A stretch of DNA of 64,000 nt from Primulina eburnea. Taxonomy: Eukaryota > Streptophyta > Magnoliopsida > Lamiales > Gesneriaceae. Shown here piece after piece: positions 52,347 through 63,200 of this stretch (its first letter is position 1; every line of letters starts with the position of its first letter). The notes below the pieces were generated by a model. The model had not been told where the DNA came from. It was given only the letters and a program-made list of their open reading frames with translations, and ran no database searches. Made by a program: the position numbers and the translations under genes. The stretch covers positions 33,233,635-33,297,634 of the forward strand of contig NC_133103.1 of assembly GCF_022965805.1 (NCBI RefSeq), in the 5' to 3' direction.

Positions 52347-53532
52347 TAAATTTCACTCCCCGTGTCCGAAGCATCGATGACATCCGTCATTGTTTAACAA
52401 TTACTTAAAAAAAATTAAGCCTCGTATCGAAATGCCAAAAACCAGTCCTTTTCATAAATTAAACATTGTCTTTACATTAATAATAGAATAGAAATAAAAT
52501 ACATCATAATTTCAGAAACGGAAACAAAAGAAAAGTAAAAGTCTTGAGTTTTGATCTCAATCATCGATTCACCATCCCCAGAAAGCATCTTGCTCCTCCT
52601 CATTCATTTGCTCTTCATTTTTATCTGAAATTTGTAAAGGATGAGTGTTTTGGGAAACACTCAGCAAGTGGGGGATCGATCGATTTCCAAAGATACATAT
52701 AGAACTTAATTTTTAAAACATTTCTTTAACAAACTTTCAAATCGTATCACTTTTAACTTATCATAACATGAACGAATCAAATATGTGACCGAAGTTAACA
52801 GATGATTCAGAGTTAATCAGATCATTTCCAAACAATTCAAATACAAACACAACACTATTACTCATCTCATTTCCATGGTCAAATTGTCCCCAACACTTCG
52901 ACGTAGAATTGTAGCACTAGACCACGCCAAGCTTCCTTCCTTGCCTTGGCCGATTTCTTTGGGACGTTTTTTTGATGGGAGTGGCCGAAACTTGGGAGGT
53001 TTTTGGTCTGCATATCCCTTCACCCATGGTGTAGTATTTATAAAGGAAATTATGCCCCTTGAACTCCCCTTGGATGCCCACCTTGCTCTCCAAGTCACAA
53101 TAAATGTAGTCAAACTTCATCTCAAGCACCAAAGGTCATTTCCTGCACCATAAATATGTCCTATCCCCTTAGCTCCTCCCGTAGCTCCTTCATGGGTTAA
53201 CTCAAAGGTCATTTCTTGCACAATTAACTTGTACAATCCCTTAGATCCTCCTTAAGCTCCCTCATGGGTTAACTCAAAGGTCCTTTCTTGCATACTTAGT
53301 TTGTCTAAACCTTTAGCTCCCTTTTTGGTCTTGTTAGGACAAGCTTGGTTGAGCTTCTTTGAGCTGAAAGATCGAGTCCTTGAGCTGGGTTTTTACTTGT
53401 CCAGTGACAACTCTTCGATGGATGCGATTACTTGCAGTTGGCCTCATGTTGAGCCAATCCCCGAGCTTTGGAGCCACTTCCTCGAGTTAAGTTAGGTGAT
53501 TCGCTTCAGATCGGAAATTCTGGGTTCTCACA
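52347..53532 (-). repeat. Gyp-H 5' LTR
   Basis: 1,186 bp; in the element's direction TGTGAGAACCCAG ... GAAATTTA, so the last two bases are TA instead of CA. Its right border at 53,532 abuts the endogenous caulimovirid. Confidence 0.88.
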
Positions 53533-53723
53533 CATTAACCCCGGATTCCAAAACTAAAAATAAACAATATTTGCTTTATAAAAGCAAATATACAAATAGT
53601 ACAATTATTTTTTATTCTTTAAAGAATGTTTCAATCCTTCAAAATAATTATTAATTGAAATATCTTCGGACATATCATCTTCTGGATCCTGAGCATCTTG
53701 ATCATCATGTGCTCTCATCAAAT

Positions 53724-54330
53724 TTATGAATTGATTTTCACTGGAATTTGAAGCCATTGATTTGTCTGATTTTGAATCTGGCCATCCAATATTTTTATAA
53801 AGATTTTTTTCGTCTCTTGGATGAATAAATCAATTATTTTTTCTTTTGAATTGATATTCGCATATTTTTGAGTAAGAATTTTGGAAAGGACTTCATGAAT
53901 CTTTTCCTTTTTCTTTCTCTTGTTGTTTCTGATAATCCTGTTTGTAGGATTTGAACTTTTCCTCCATACGAAGAAGAGTTTCATGTCAATAAATGTTCCC
54001 TGTTTCAGAGTCTTCTCGTAGCATTTTATCCCAGAATTTTGTCATATTGACTCTCCAAAGACAAGGGATACCAATATCATTAAAACCTGATTCTGGTTTG
54101 CATTTCCAAATCCATGGAATGCCGAATTCTGTGAAGAATAAACAGAGAGTTTTCCCGGTAATCCAATTTTGATAAAATTAAGCAGTAACACTGGGAGAAA
54201 ATGTCAGGCATTCATTCATTGGTTTATTAAACTCTTCAGGTAGTATCTTGGAGGATGGACCAAATGATTTCAACCAAAGGAAAAACAAATTAGGAATTGG
54301 ATGATAAAAAATGTCTTCACAAGTCTTTAG
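53724..54330 (-). pseudogene. Caulimovirid downstream ORF, C-terminal part
   Basis: The minus strand carries aromatic-rich text (a Phe/Trp-rich stretch at about 54,060-54,300), then a basic helix region in the open frame 53,724-53,984 (RIIRNNKRKKKEKIHEV near residue 17). An in-frame TAA lies near 54,180. The protein follows RNase H. I know similar texts only as uncharacterised plant and caulimovirid-derived proteins; the function is unknown. It cannot be made from this copy. Confidence 0.5.
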
Positions 54331-54666
54331 AAACTATTAATGCTTTCTTTTTTCATTTTCATATATTAAAGTTTTATGAAAACTTTCAATATAATCCCAA
54401 TAATTAAATTTAAAATTCATTTGATGAATTGGAGAATAAAATTATTTTTTCACTAATGGAGATATTCCCCATTCTTCAATTATGATTTACTTGATAATTA
54501 ATTTTGAGAAGTTATACTCCCGTTTTGCTGAGTACTACTAAAAAAAATTAGTAATTTCTACACTTTTTAAGGATAACAGAAGATTTTCATAAAATCCTCT
54601 TTGTTTATAAGATCCATTTACATATGATGTATTAGATAAATATATTTCCATAATAGTCCATGATTC
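54331..54666 (-). other. AT-rich caulimovirid stretch, strongly decayed
   Basis: It connects the two parts of the downstream ORF. Fragments of frame are visible with stops, and nothing is assignable. Confidence 0.4.
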
Positions 54667-55041
54667 TCATTGGACATATTTTTCTTCTATAAGAAGAATG
54701 AGATCCTTATGTAGATTTTCAATATATAATACTGATTCATTTTCTTCTTCTTTAATAATATTTACACATGATGTCGTATATTCATAATTATTTTTCTGCT
54801 TAGATTTTAAAAATTCTTGATATTTTTTATATAAATAATTATTAGTATTCATATTATTACTGGATGAAGAACTGACAATATTTTGGGCTATTAACCTTTG
54901 TGAAACATGTTCTATAATATGAGGAGTTTTACCCCTTCCACCTCTTCCTCTATAAGAGGAATCACTACGACCTCGAATACTCATACTGTAAATATGATAA
55001 ATATTCTCGAGTTTAAAAATCAGGTCAATGATTATCTTCAC
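54667..55041 (-). pseudogene. Caulimovirid downstream ORF, N-terminal part
   Basis: The frame of 124 residues overlaps the RNase H end. Its likely start is the second Met (near 54,984), opening with an Arg/Gly-rich stretch (RGRSDSSYRGRGGRGK). Asn/Ser repeats and a Lys-rich helix follow. An Arg/Gly-rich start suggests nucleic-acid binding (inference). It ends with TGA-type decay before 54,660. Confidence 0.5.
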
Positions 55042-56695
55042 TTTTTTTTATAAATAATTTCAAAATCAAAAGGAGCTAAATGAGCCTGCCATCTTGCAAA
55101 CATTTGTTTAGAGACATCATGTTTAAAATCTTTAATAAACATGAATTTAGAAGATTTACAATCAGTTTTAATAATAAACTTTTTATTATATAAATCTTCT
55201 TAAAATTTTAAAATACATCTTACAATAGCTAGAATTTCTTTTACTACTGTAGAATAATTTTTCTGTGAATTATTCCATTTTCTAGAATAATATCTAATAA
55301 GATATTCCTGTTTTGTTTCAGGATCTATTTGTTTTAAGATTCTTCCAAAACCTAAAGCTAAAGCATCAGTTTCAACTATTTTATCCCATTGGGGATTTGC
55401 TAACATAAGACAAAGAAGATTTTTAACTCTTTGTTTAATATTTTTAAGAGCTTTTGTATGTTTTTCATACCAGGGTAAAATATTTTTCTTTAATCTATCA
55501 TATAAGATAGCAGAATCATTGGTTAAATTTTTTATATAAAGAGAAATATAATTTAAACTTCCTAAAAATCTTTGTAACTAAGTTTTATCAGTTATTATAT
55601 CAAAAAATTTTGAACCAAATTCTATACTTCTTTGTATATGAATTATTTTCTCTTTTTCAATCATATGACCAAGAAATATATTAGTTTGAAACAAAATCAT
55701 TTTAGATTTTGATATTACAAGACCATTTTGAATAACAATATTTTTAAACATTTCTAAATGTGTTTCAGTATCATTTGAAAATACTAAAATATCATCTATA
55801 TAAACAATTATAAAATTGCTATAAGAATAAAAAAAATCATTCATAATTTGTTGAAATTCTGAAGGGGCATTTTTTAAACCAAATTACTGTCCATTCATAA
55901 TGTCTCGTTGAAACATTAAAAGTAATTTTATATCTATCAGATTCTTTTATTTGAATATGTCAAAATCCTGATTTTAAATCAAATTTTGAAAATAGAATTG
56001 CATGAACAAGTCTATCTAATAAATCTTTTTTTATTAGGAATAGGATGCCTAATCAATTTTAAAACCTTATTAAGGGGGTTTATAATTTTATTCTAATATG
56101 AGAACTCCTCTTTCTTGCTCAGAATGTTTATTAACATAAAAAGTAGTTAATGACCAAGGAAATTGAGAATGTTTTCTCAAGCTTTTTTCTAGTAATAAAT
56201 GAATTTCAAATTTACATAATTCTAAATATTCCGAATTCATTTGACAAGGACAAGCCTTGGTAGAAATATTCTTTTCATCAAAATTCTCTTCATATGGAAG
56301 AGAAATAATATGCTTCTTTTGATTCCAAAAAGCATTTGGAAGATCATTACATATTTCTAATGAAAATTTATTATAAAGAATTTAAATTTTTTCTTGTAAT
56401 TAGGATTTTGTAATTTATCATGTATAATTAAAATTTTTACTTCTTCTTTTAAAGAATTAAATTGAAAATTTTTTCTTTCAATCTTTTCTTGTAATTCATT
56501 TAAAATTCTATGAACAAGTTTAGTTATGAACTGAAAGGAAATAGGATTACCTTGAAAAGTTCCTATAATACATGTTTCATCAACATAAGTTAAAGGATAA
56601 ATTTGATAAATAAAAAGAAGTCCAAGAATAAGTTGGCTAGAAATATCTTTTGCTAATAAAAAACTGGTTAGAATGCAGTTTTTATCTTTCAACTA
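55042..56695 (-). pseudogene. Caulimovirid reverse transcriptase and RNase H
   Basis: RT copies the pregenomic RNA. The conserved box YIDDILVFS is at 55,776-55,802, within the open frame 55,578-55,844. Upstream RT pieces are in 56,000-56,695, separated by stops and frameshifts (for example near 55,880-55,890, 56,025-56,035 and 56,090-56,380). RNase H starts with TDALALGFGRIL near 55,367 and has the typical RYYSRKWNNSQKNYST near 55,295. It continues past a TAA near 55,200 to the C-terminal DCKSSKF and KQMFARWQAHL near 55,080-55,170. The form of this C-terminus separates it from Ty3 elements. Not functional. Confidence 0.88.
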
Positions 56696-57086
56696 TATAT
56701 ACCTTGGTAATTTATAATTTATTTCTAAAAGTTCTCCTCCTGCATGAGAAAGAGAATGAGTTGTTTTATGAAAATATTTTATAGGAATTAATCTTTCATG
56801 TATTACATTTGAATATGCACCACTATCAATCATAGCTATAAAATTTTTTTTTTAAGAATTTTCATTTAATAGAGTAATATTGGTATATAATTTTTGAGAT
56901 ATGATCATACTTAAAACAGATCAGTGTTTTTTATTTGGATCAGCATATAAAATATCTTGATTAATTTCAAAATTTTCAGAATTAGAAATTGAGTTATTGT
57001 TTTCAATAGCTGAAATAAGATAATTTAAACTATTATTATTGTGTTGTAAAATTTTTATTTGTTCTTTAAGATTTTAAATTTTTTAA
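56696..57086 (-). pseudogene. Caulimovirid aspartic protease
   Basis: The active site reads MIDSGAYSNVI at about 56,803-56,833 (D-S-G-A at 56,816-56,827). The following part has FHKTTHSLSHAGGELLEIN. A stop sits just upstream (near 56,853), so the link to the coat region is broken. Family: pepsin-like retroviral fold. Confidence 0.78.
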
Positions 57087-57525
57087 CTAAATCATGTATA
57101 GTAACTGGATTCTGTAGACTATATTTTTTCTGTAAAAGATGACTTCTTTCATAGAATATGCTTGTTCTAGTTTGACAAGAATATTTTTATTATTGCTAGT
57201 TGAAGCAGTATTTTCCATTTGATCAACAATTGTAGATTTCAATATTGGATCCTTAATCATTTTAAGAAATTCTAAAATATTATTATTTGTTAATACATTT
57301 ATATTTAAATCTTGAAATTGATACATAAATTTATAAAAATCATCATTTTTATCATTATTATTCTCTATATGATTAATCAAAGATTGTCTTGTATACAGTT
57401 ATTATATTCTTCTAGATCTGAAAGTTCTATTTCATTATCTAAAATTTCTTCTAAATTATAAAATTATGAAGAATTCTCATAATCACTATTAAACTCTTGA
57501 TTTGAATCCATTATTATTTTAAATA
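57087..57525 (-). pseudogene. Caulimovirid coat-protease linker
   Basis: The minus strand has an acidic stretch (LEEILDNEIELSDLEEYN near 57,410-57,465), then a helical Asn/Lys-rich frame at 57,087-57,380. A stop near 57,466 and a frame change break it. Acidic ends of this kind follow the coat zinc finger in caulimovirids (family knowledge). Confidence 0.6.
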
Positions 57526-57530
57526 ATATT

Positions 57531-59135
57531 TGTAATAGCCCAGCCTGGTGTACGGTACGGTTTAAGTTTCATATGTTTATTGGGTTATTTGATTTAGATG
57601 TTAAGAGTTGTGTTTATGGGTCATAGTATGGTTGGTTATCTTTTTTTTGTGGCCTTGTTGATGCTCATTGATGGTGGTTGTTTTGTATCAGTGTTACGAT
57701 TCGATTTTAGTTGCATTAGATTTTGTCTTGGCCGAGAGGGGACCGCACCCGCGCTCTTGGTAGCCACCGCACCCGCGGTCTTGTGCTTCAGAATGTGATG
57801 GTTTTTTCCCGTAGCTTCACTGCACCCGCGGTGTATATGGTACCGCACCCGCTGTGTAAGCAGCGCACCCGCGGTCGTCAATTCCAGATTTTTGGTTGGG
57901 AGGCCGTGAGCTTAGCGCACCCGCGGTGCAAGGGTTACCGCACCCGCGGTGATGAACAGTGAAGTCGTGTTTCGAGATTTTAAGTGCTTAAATGGATGAG
58001 TTGGCTTACTTTCCCTCATTTATTTTCCTCTCCATCTCGATTTCAACTCTTGGGAAGACTAGGGTTTCTTCATTTCTTCATTTCATTTCTTTAATTCAAG
58101 CTCTTAGTTGGTGATTGGTGTTGAGATCAAAGTTCTTCTTGGTTCTAGGAAGCTAAGGTAAGCTTTTGGTATGATTATTCTTGGTTTTGGGGTGAGAGAT
58201 GATATGTGTTTGTTGATTTTGTTGGTTTTATGGATTAATTGACATGGGTTTTTGGTTATTGAGTTGTTAATGGTGCAATATATGGTTTATTGTTGTAGGA
58301 TTTCAACCAAGAGTATAAAATCAAGGTTTCAAGTGATTGTAAGTGGAATCTCATTTATTGTGCTCAGATGATACTATATGTATTGTTTTTCAATGATTTT
58401 AATGTGTTATTCCCTTCATTCGATTCATGTTTATGTATTAATACACTTGTTATGTATATTGGAGGCATTTTTATGTCTCAATTATTGAAAAGGAAATACA
58501 AGAGAAAAGCGCTTACAAAGTGTTTGTTGAAATGCCAAATAGAGAATTCAAATTGATTTATTGGATTGATAGATACATAGTCAGAGATTGCATGCAATTA
58601 GTTGATCAACGACCATAGGCTTATATCCCTCAGAGTTGTCGATTTATATCGATGGGATATAGGTAAGAGACAGAGATACTATATAGATGTCAATCCATAC
58701 CAGAGAAAAGAGAAATATCATCGTTATTATTATTATTCATGCTATGATATTCATATTTCAGAGTTGATGGTATTTAATGTTTTCAAAGTCATGATTTTCA
58801 GAGTATGATATGTACATTGCTATGTAAGAGTTTCACTTGCTGAGTTTTATACTCATTTCAGTTATTTCATGTGATGCAGATAAGAGCGACAAACCGGGAC
58901 TTTGATTGTGGGCCGGAGTCATATGCATAGAGGGATGGAAAGGAGATGATATTTTGATGGCATTTTGGACATGATCATAGGAATGATATTTTATGTTTTT
59001 GTTATATCATTTGAATGATCATGTATTTATTTTGGTTGTAAATATTTTATGGTAATGCATTTTGAATCCTTTCTCCATTTAAGTAAAAATTTTAAATTCC
59101 GCTGTATTTTATTTAAAACGGGTCGAGGTGTCACA
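57531..59135 (+). mobile_element. Solo LTR inside the caulimovirid
   Basis: 1,605 bp, from TGTAATAGCCC to GGTGTCACA, with ATATT at 57,526-57,530 and 59,136-59,140. Seven GCACCCGC copies (57,745-57,947) sit in the presumed U3. The + orientation is chosen by comparison with the Athila LTR (GC repeats, then leader). The short frames in it look fortuitous. No other copy of this family is in the window. Confidence 0.88.
57745..57947 (+). repeat. Seven GCACCCGC(GGT) repeats in the solo LTR
   Basis: Copies start at 57,745, 57,769, 57,822, 57,845, 57,865, 57,917 and 57,940. Five continue as GCACCCGCGGT. Spacing is 20-53 bp and irregular. Confidence 0.95.
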
Positions 59136-59140
59136 ATATT

Positions 59141-59661
59141 TCTTTAAGATTTTCATCTATATCTAAATCATTAATTTTATTTTTAGCTCAACATTGATTT
59201 GCATAATGTCCTGGTTTTTTTACATTTTCTACAAATTATTAATTTATTTTTATATCTTTCAGACAAATATCTTTTCTTTTTATTAAATTTTTCATCTTTA
59301 TCTATTATTTTATTTTTTCCCTTATTACATAAATCAGTACCAAATTGATAACAAAATTTACCTAATTGTTTTTTCTCAAGTAAATTCTATCTTTTAATTT
59401 GATTGTTCAATTTTAATTCATTACAGAGAGCTAAACTCTCTTGTATACAAATACTTATTAATTTTCCATAAGTATAATTCTCATATGGAATATAAATATC
59501 ATCTTTTCTTAAATTTTTTTTAATTATTTCAGCAAATAGAAAAGGTAAATCATCTATGAATTTGGCTTTCCATAGACTATTACTACAGTCTGGTATTTCA
59601 TAAATACGAGATAAAAATGTATCTTTATATCATCTAAAATCAGTAAGTGTTTTACATTTTA
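59141..59661 (-). pseudogene. Caulimovirid coat protein, C-terminal part with zinc finger
   Basis: The minus strand has coat-like text (SLWKAKFIDDLPFLFAEIIK near 59,520-59,580, YGKLISICIQESLALCNEL near 59,420-59,475), a Lys-rich stretch and a CCHC finger (CRKCKK then PGHYANQC) at about 59,190-59,232. One extra A in the finger and stops near 59,391 and 59,630 break it. The zinc finger binds genomic RNA in this family. Cut on the right by Gyp-R (TTTTA at 59,657-59,661). Confidence 0.82.
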
Positions 59662-61835
59662 TGTGGGGCCCCGGGTCCGATATCTATTGCTAATAATTAT
59701 AAATATAACAAACCCAACGATTTAGTAAATAAATAATTTGTGGTTCACAAATTCACATAAATATCGTCAAAATAATTTAAAAGTTACAAATGTTTGAAAT
59801 ATAAATTTTAACATGCCAAAATAAAGTAGTGAACCAAATAAATCCAAACATCATCACATAGCTCCTAAGACCCGAGAATCCCACTCTAACTCGTATCTCC
59901 TCGCCTGGAACTGGACTCTGGCATCCCAAGCCTCGCCTCACCTACCGTCAAGCACATGAAAACAAGAGGTAGCCGACGTGCCGGTGAGTATAAATCCAGT
60001 ATGATACAATCAATAACATATGAGAATTAAAATTTCACAAAGTTTATATAAACTCATAAAGATGTAATATAATGCAATGCATGATCAGAAGCTGTGGGCT
60101 ATCAATAAATCTCAAGATCAAGTGAATCTTTTGGTCATAGGGTACCCAAGGGAAGAGAATATCCCAGCAACATCCACCGACTCATCCGCTCGAGGTGGTG
60201 TGTTGTGTTCTACAATCCCAAGACTATGGTGTGCCTATAGAGAGTGTTCAGGACATAGCAGCGACCTCCGCATACACTATGCCAACTCAACAATAGCCCC
60301 ATACGTCCAACAAATCAATAAATCAAGGCGACCTCCGCCATATCAAATCTGAATCAAAAAGTGGCTCAATATGCAATGCAATGATGCATTTCAATCTCAT
60401 CAAGTCAATATCATAATAAGCTCATCTCAAAAGATCAATAATAAACAAATTACAAATAATTCATCCAGCCATCGAATTTTCAATTTAAAATAAAAATGAT
60501 ACTTTTACCTCGTATGTTACCGACTGTAACATACCTTTCAAATATTACCAAAAGAAAATCGAAATATGTAGGTGAGAAGTCTTGAACCTCGGAATTCTAC
60601 TATAACTCAAGAACTCGGATCATTATCAAAATAGAGCAATTTCTGTACAAAATTCATAATTAATTCAATACGGCTTCAAATCAATATCCGCAAATTAGAT
60701 ATTCAAGAAAACTCAAATTCCAACAATTGTGTAAAGAAGTAATCTTTATTATTTCTTAACCGTAATATGACATAAAAACATTCATTGAATCATTTTGTCA
60801 AACACGTGGCATGTATGCTAAAGAGTTAGCTCCTCTACTTTGCCCTTGTCTTCAATTCCATTTTAAATTCAAACCAACACAATTATAACATCTCCAACAT
60901 CTCAATATCTCAAATATCAACTCAAATATCAATTCTAACTTCAACCCATTTCCAAACTTGAATAAAAATGAGAAATACTTACCACATCTTGAAGATCTTG
61001 AAGAGAGGATCACAAATCTATACTTATTTCATATTTTTCTTGAACAAATCTCCCATAGATTGAAGAATAATTTAGAAAATGGAAGGAAGGAGGGTTTCGT
61101 TTGAAGAGAAGGAGGAGAAATAATTGGAGGAGGAAAAAGGAAAGAGAAAATGATACAAATACACTTCCCAAACCATATTTATTCATTCCCAAGCACAAAA
61201 CACGTTTTTGAGTATGCTGTTGGGCCCCATAGCTCGTGTTTTGGTGCAGGGGCGCGCACCATACTTCCCAAACACCAAAATTTCAGCAATGGGCGCGCTA
61301 TAGCACGGGTTCTGGCGCAGGGGCGCGCCGTATTCTGTCCAAAACACATTTTTAACTTCAGAATTTGCGAAAGTGGTAAACTACAAAGTTGTAGCCCTAT
61401 GTCTTGGCTTCTATTTCCCCAAATTTAAGGTCATTTGGAGGTCTGAGTAACAAGTTATGCCCATTCTCACAACATGTGTCATTGTAGGAACGACGGTACG
61501 CACGACACACTTTGGGGCGCTTTTGGCTCGTCTTCCCTAATGATTTGACCAAAACTCAAAATAAGAAAGTTATAGCCTTATGTCTTATCTTTCTAATGAA
61601 AAAGGCCTCACATCAATTGGATCAATATACAAACATTATGCTAAAAACCACAACTACTGCCACATTTTTTCATACCGTTTCTACACCTCCATTACCTATT
61701 TAGCTCAAATTCCACCTTTGATTCTACCCATCCATTATCTATTCTATTCTATAACATCATCACCATTCATACCATAACGTAAAGCCAAGAACCATCACAA
61801 CTACTGCCATATTATATCAAAATTCGGGCATTACA
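59662..61835 (-). repeat. Gyp-R 3' LTR
   Basis: 2,174 bp, from TGTGGGGCCCCGGG to GGGCATTACA on the + strand. GC-rich GGCGCGC words occur at 61,251, 61,292 and 61,322. A TATA-like AATAAATATGG (minus strand, 61,173-61,183) follows about 70 bp downstream in the element's direction. Confidence 0.9.
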
Positions 61836-61850
61836 ATTCCTCTCCTCTAA
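61836..61850 (-). promoter_or_regulatory. Polypurine tract of Gyp-R
   Basis: The minus strand reads TTAGAGGAGAGGAAT before TGTAATGCCC. Confidence 0.82.
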
Positions 61851-61980
61851 AAATAGATTTCGTCCTCGAAATCAATCATCTCTTTCAAGTCTAACATATA
61901 ATAATCAATACTGAAATTAAAACCGAGAATAGAAGCGTACTTCATTTGAATAACTCTGGATATTTTTGTTTCATTTTATC

Positions 61981-62412
61981 TTATAATTCCCAAGTTGCCT
62001 CCTCGACACCATGTCTGTTCCACTGTACTTTAACCAATGGTATCAATTTATTTTTGAGTTGTTTATCTTTTCTGTCTAGAATATGAATCGGTCTCTCAAT
62101 GTAGCTCAAAGTCTGATCTAACTCAACCTCATCGGGTGAAAGTACATGAGAAGGATCTGAATGATATTTCCTCAACATGGACACATGAAAAACATCATGA
62201 ACACCTGATAACGCAGAAGGAAGAGCTAATCTATATGCCAAATCACCAACACGTTCCAAAATCTCATACGGACCTATGAATCTCGGTGATAATTTACTCT
62301 TCTTTCCAAATCTAACTGTACCACGGAAAGGAGATATTTTTAGAAAAACTCCATCACCTTTCTCAAAAATCAACGGTCGTCTCCTGATGTTCGCATACTT
62401 AGCCTGTCTATC
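61981..62412 (-). pseudogene. Gyp-R integrase C-terminus with chromodomain-like tail
   Basis: The 130-residue frame has KLSPRFIGPYEILERVGDLA, HDVFHVSMLRKYHSDPSHVL and the tail VKVQWNRHGVEEATWEL, where a stop at about 61,981 cuts the last residues. A TAG near 62,412 separates it from integrase (CAG-to-TAG would fit). Confidence 0.82.
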
Positions 62413-63200
62413 CTAAGCAGATCTCATACGACTCTGAATCAATTTCACCTTCTCTGTCATATCTCTTATCATATCAGGTCCTACAATTGGTGCTTCAGAT
62501 AAATCGTCCCAATACAAAGGAGATCGACACTTCCTGCCATATAGTGCTTCAAATGGTGACATTCCAATGCTCGCTTGATATCTATTGTTATAAGAAAACT
62601 CGACAAGTGATAATGAATCCTGCCAACCAATACCAAAATCCATCACTACGGCTCTCAGCATATTCTCTAATGTCTGAATAGTACGTTCTGACTGTCCGTC
62701 TGTCTGAGGATGATATGATGTACTCAAATGCAAATGAGTACCAAGGGCCTCTTGTAAACTCTGCCAAAAATGAGAAGAAAATCTGGGATCACGATCTGAT
62801 ACAATGGATTTAGGCACACCATGCAATCTCAAAACTTCTCTGATGTACAATCTGGCCATCTGATCATGCCTATATGTCATCTGATAAGGAATGAAACACG
62901 AAGACTTGGTTAATCTGTCAACGATAACCCAAATTGCATCGCAACCCCTCGAGGACCTCGGCAATTTCGTGACAAAGTCCATGGTGATATGGTCCCACTT
63001 CCATTCTGGAACCTTGAGGCTATGCAAAAGACCTCCTGGTCGCTTTCTTTCTGCTTTCACTTGTTTACAATTTAAACAACGAGATACAAATTCTGCTATG
63101 TCAGATTTCATTCATTTCCACCAAAATTGTTTCTTCAAATCATTCTACATATTTTTACTTCCAGGGTGTACACTGAACTTACTGCAATGAGCATCACGCA
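62413..63200 (-). pseudogene. Gyp-R integrase
   Basis: The frame 62,413-63,111 (232 residues) has CLNCKQVKAERKRPGGLL, the catalytic Asp in TMDFVTKLP, Asp in SDRDPRFSSHFW, Glu in QTDGQSERTIQ and then FSYNNRYQASIGMSPFEALY. The zinc finger N-half ([15 protein letters not shown]) is in the preceding frame, split off by a TAG near 63,145 and a TGA near 63,112. All three catalytic acids are kept. Confidence 0.85.

Larger units (their letters stand above)
23634..53532 (-). mobile_element. Gyp-H: Ty3 chromovirus hosting two insertion nests
   Basis: LTR pieces at 23,634-24,575 and 52,347-53,532 match each other. The minus-strand internal region is split into 24,576-26,787, 38,504-39,233 and 49,347-52,346. 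RT is interrupted at 26,793 by SIRE-R (AGTTC duplicated) and protease at 39,239 by the SINE/Cassandra/Gyp-N composite (AGTCC duplicated). Reading continues across both. Without insertions it would be about 8 kb. The order is primer site, two coiled-coil ORFs, gag, protease, RT, RNase H, integrase, chromodomain tail. Confidence 0.9.
53533..59661 (-). mobile_element. Endogenous caulimovirid (petuvirus/florendovirus-like), broken
   Basis: The AT-rich minus-strand sequence has the pararetrovirus order: coat protein end with zinc finger, acidic region, aspartic protease, RT, RNase H with the caulimovirid-type C-terminus, then a separate downstream ORF. A solo LTR (57,531-59,135) splits the coat region. 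Gyp-H borders it on the left; Gyp-R inserted on the right at 59,661. No movement protein part is in the window. No LTRs or integrase are present, which separates it from Ty1 and Ty3 elements. Many stops and frameshifts mark it as an old fossil. Genus is not certain. Confidence 0.85.

Noticed and set aside
57745..57947. Evenly looking short repeats, CRISPR-like
   Set aside because: Units are 8-11 bp with irregular 20-53 bp spacing inside a plant LTR; CRISPR arrays are prokaryotic with longer repeats.
61150..61777. Plus-strand frames near the Gyp-R LTR end
   Set aside because: Short, no family resemblance, inside the LTR.
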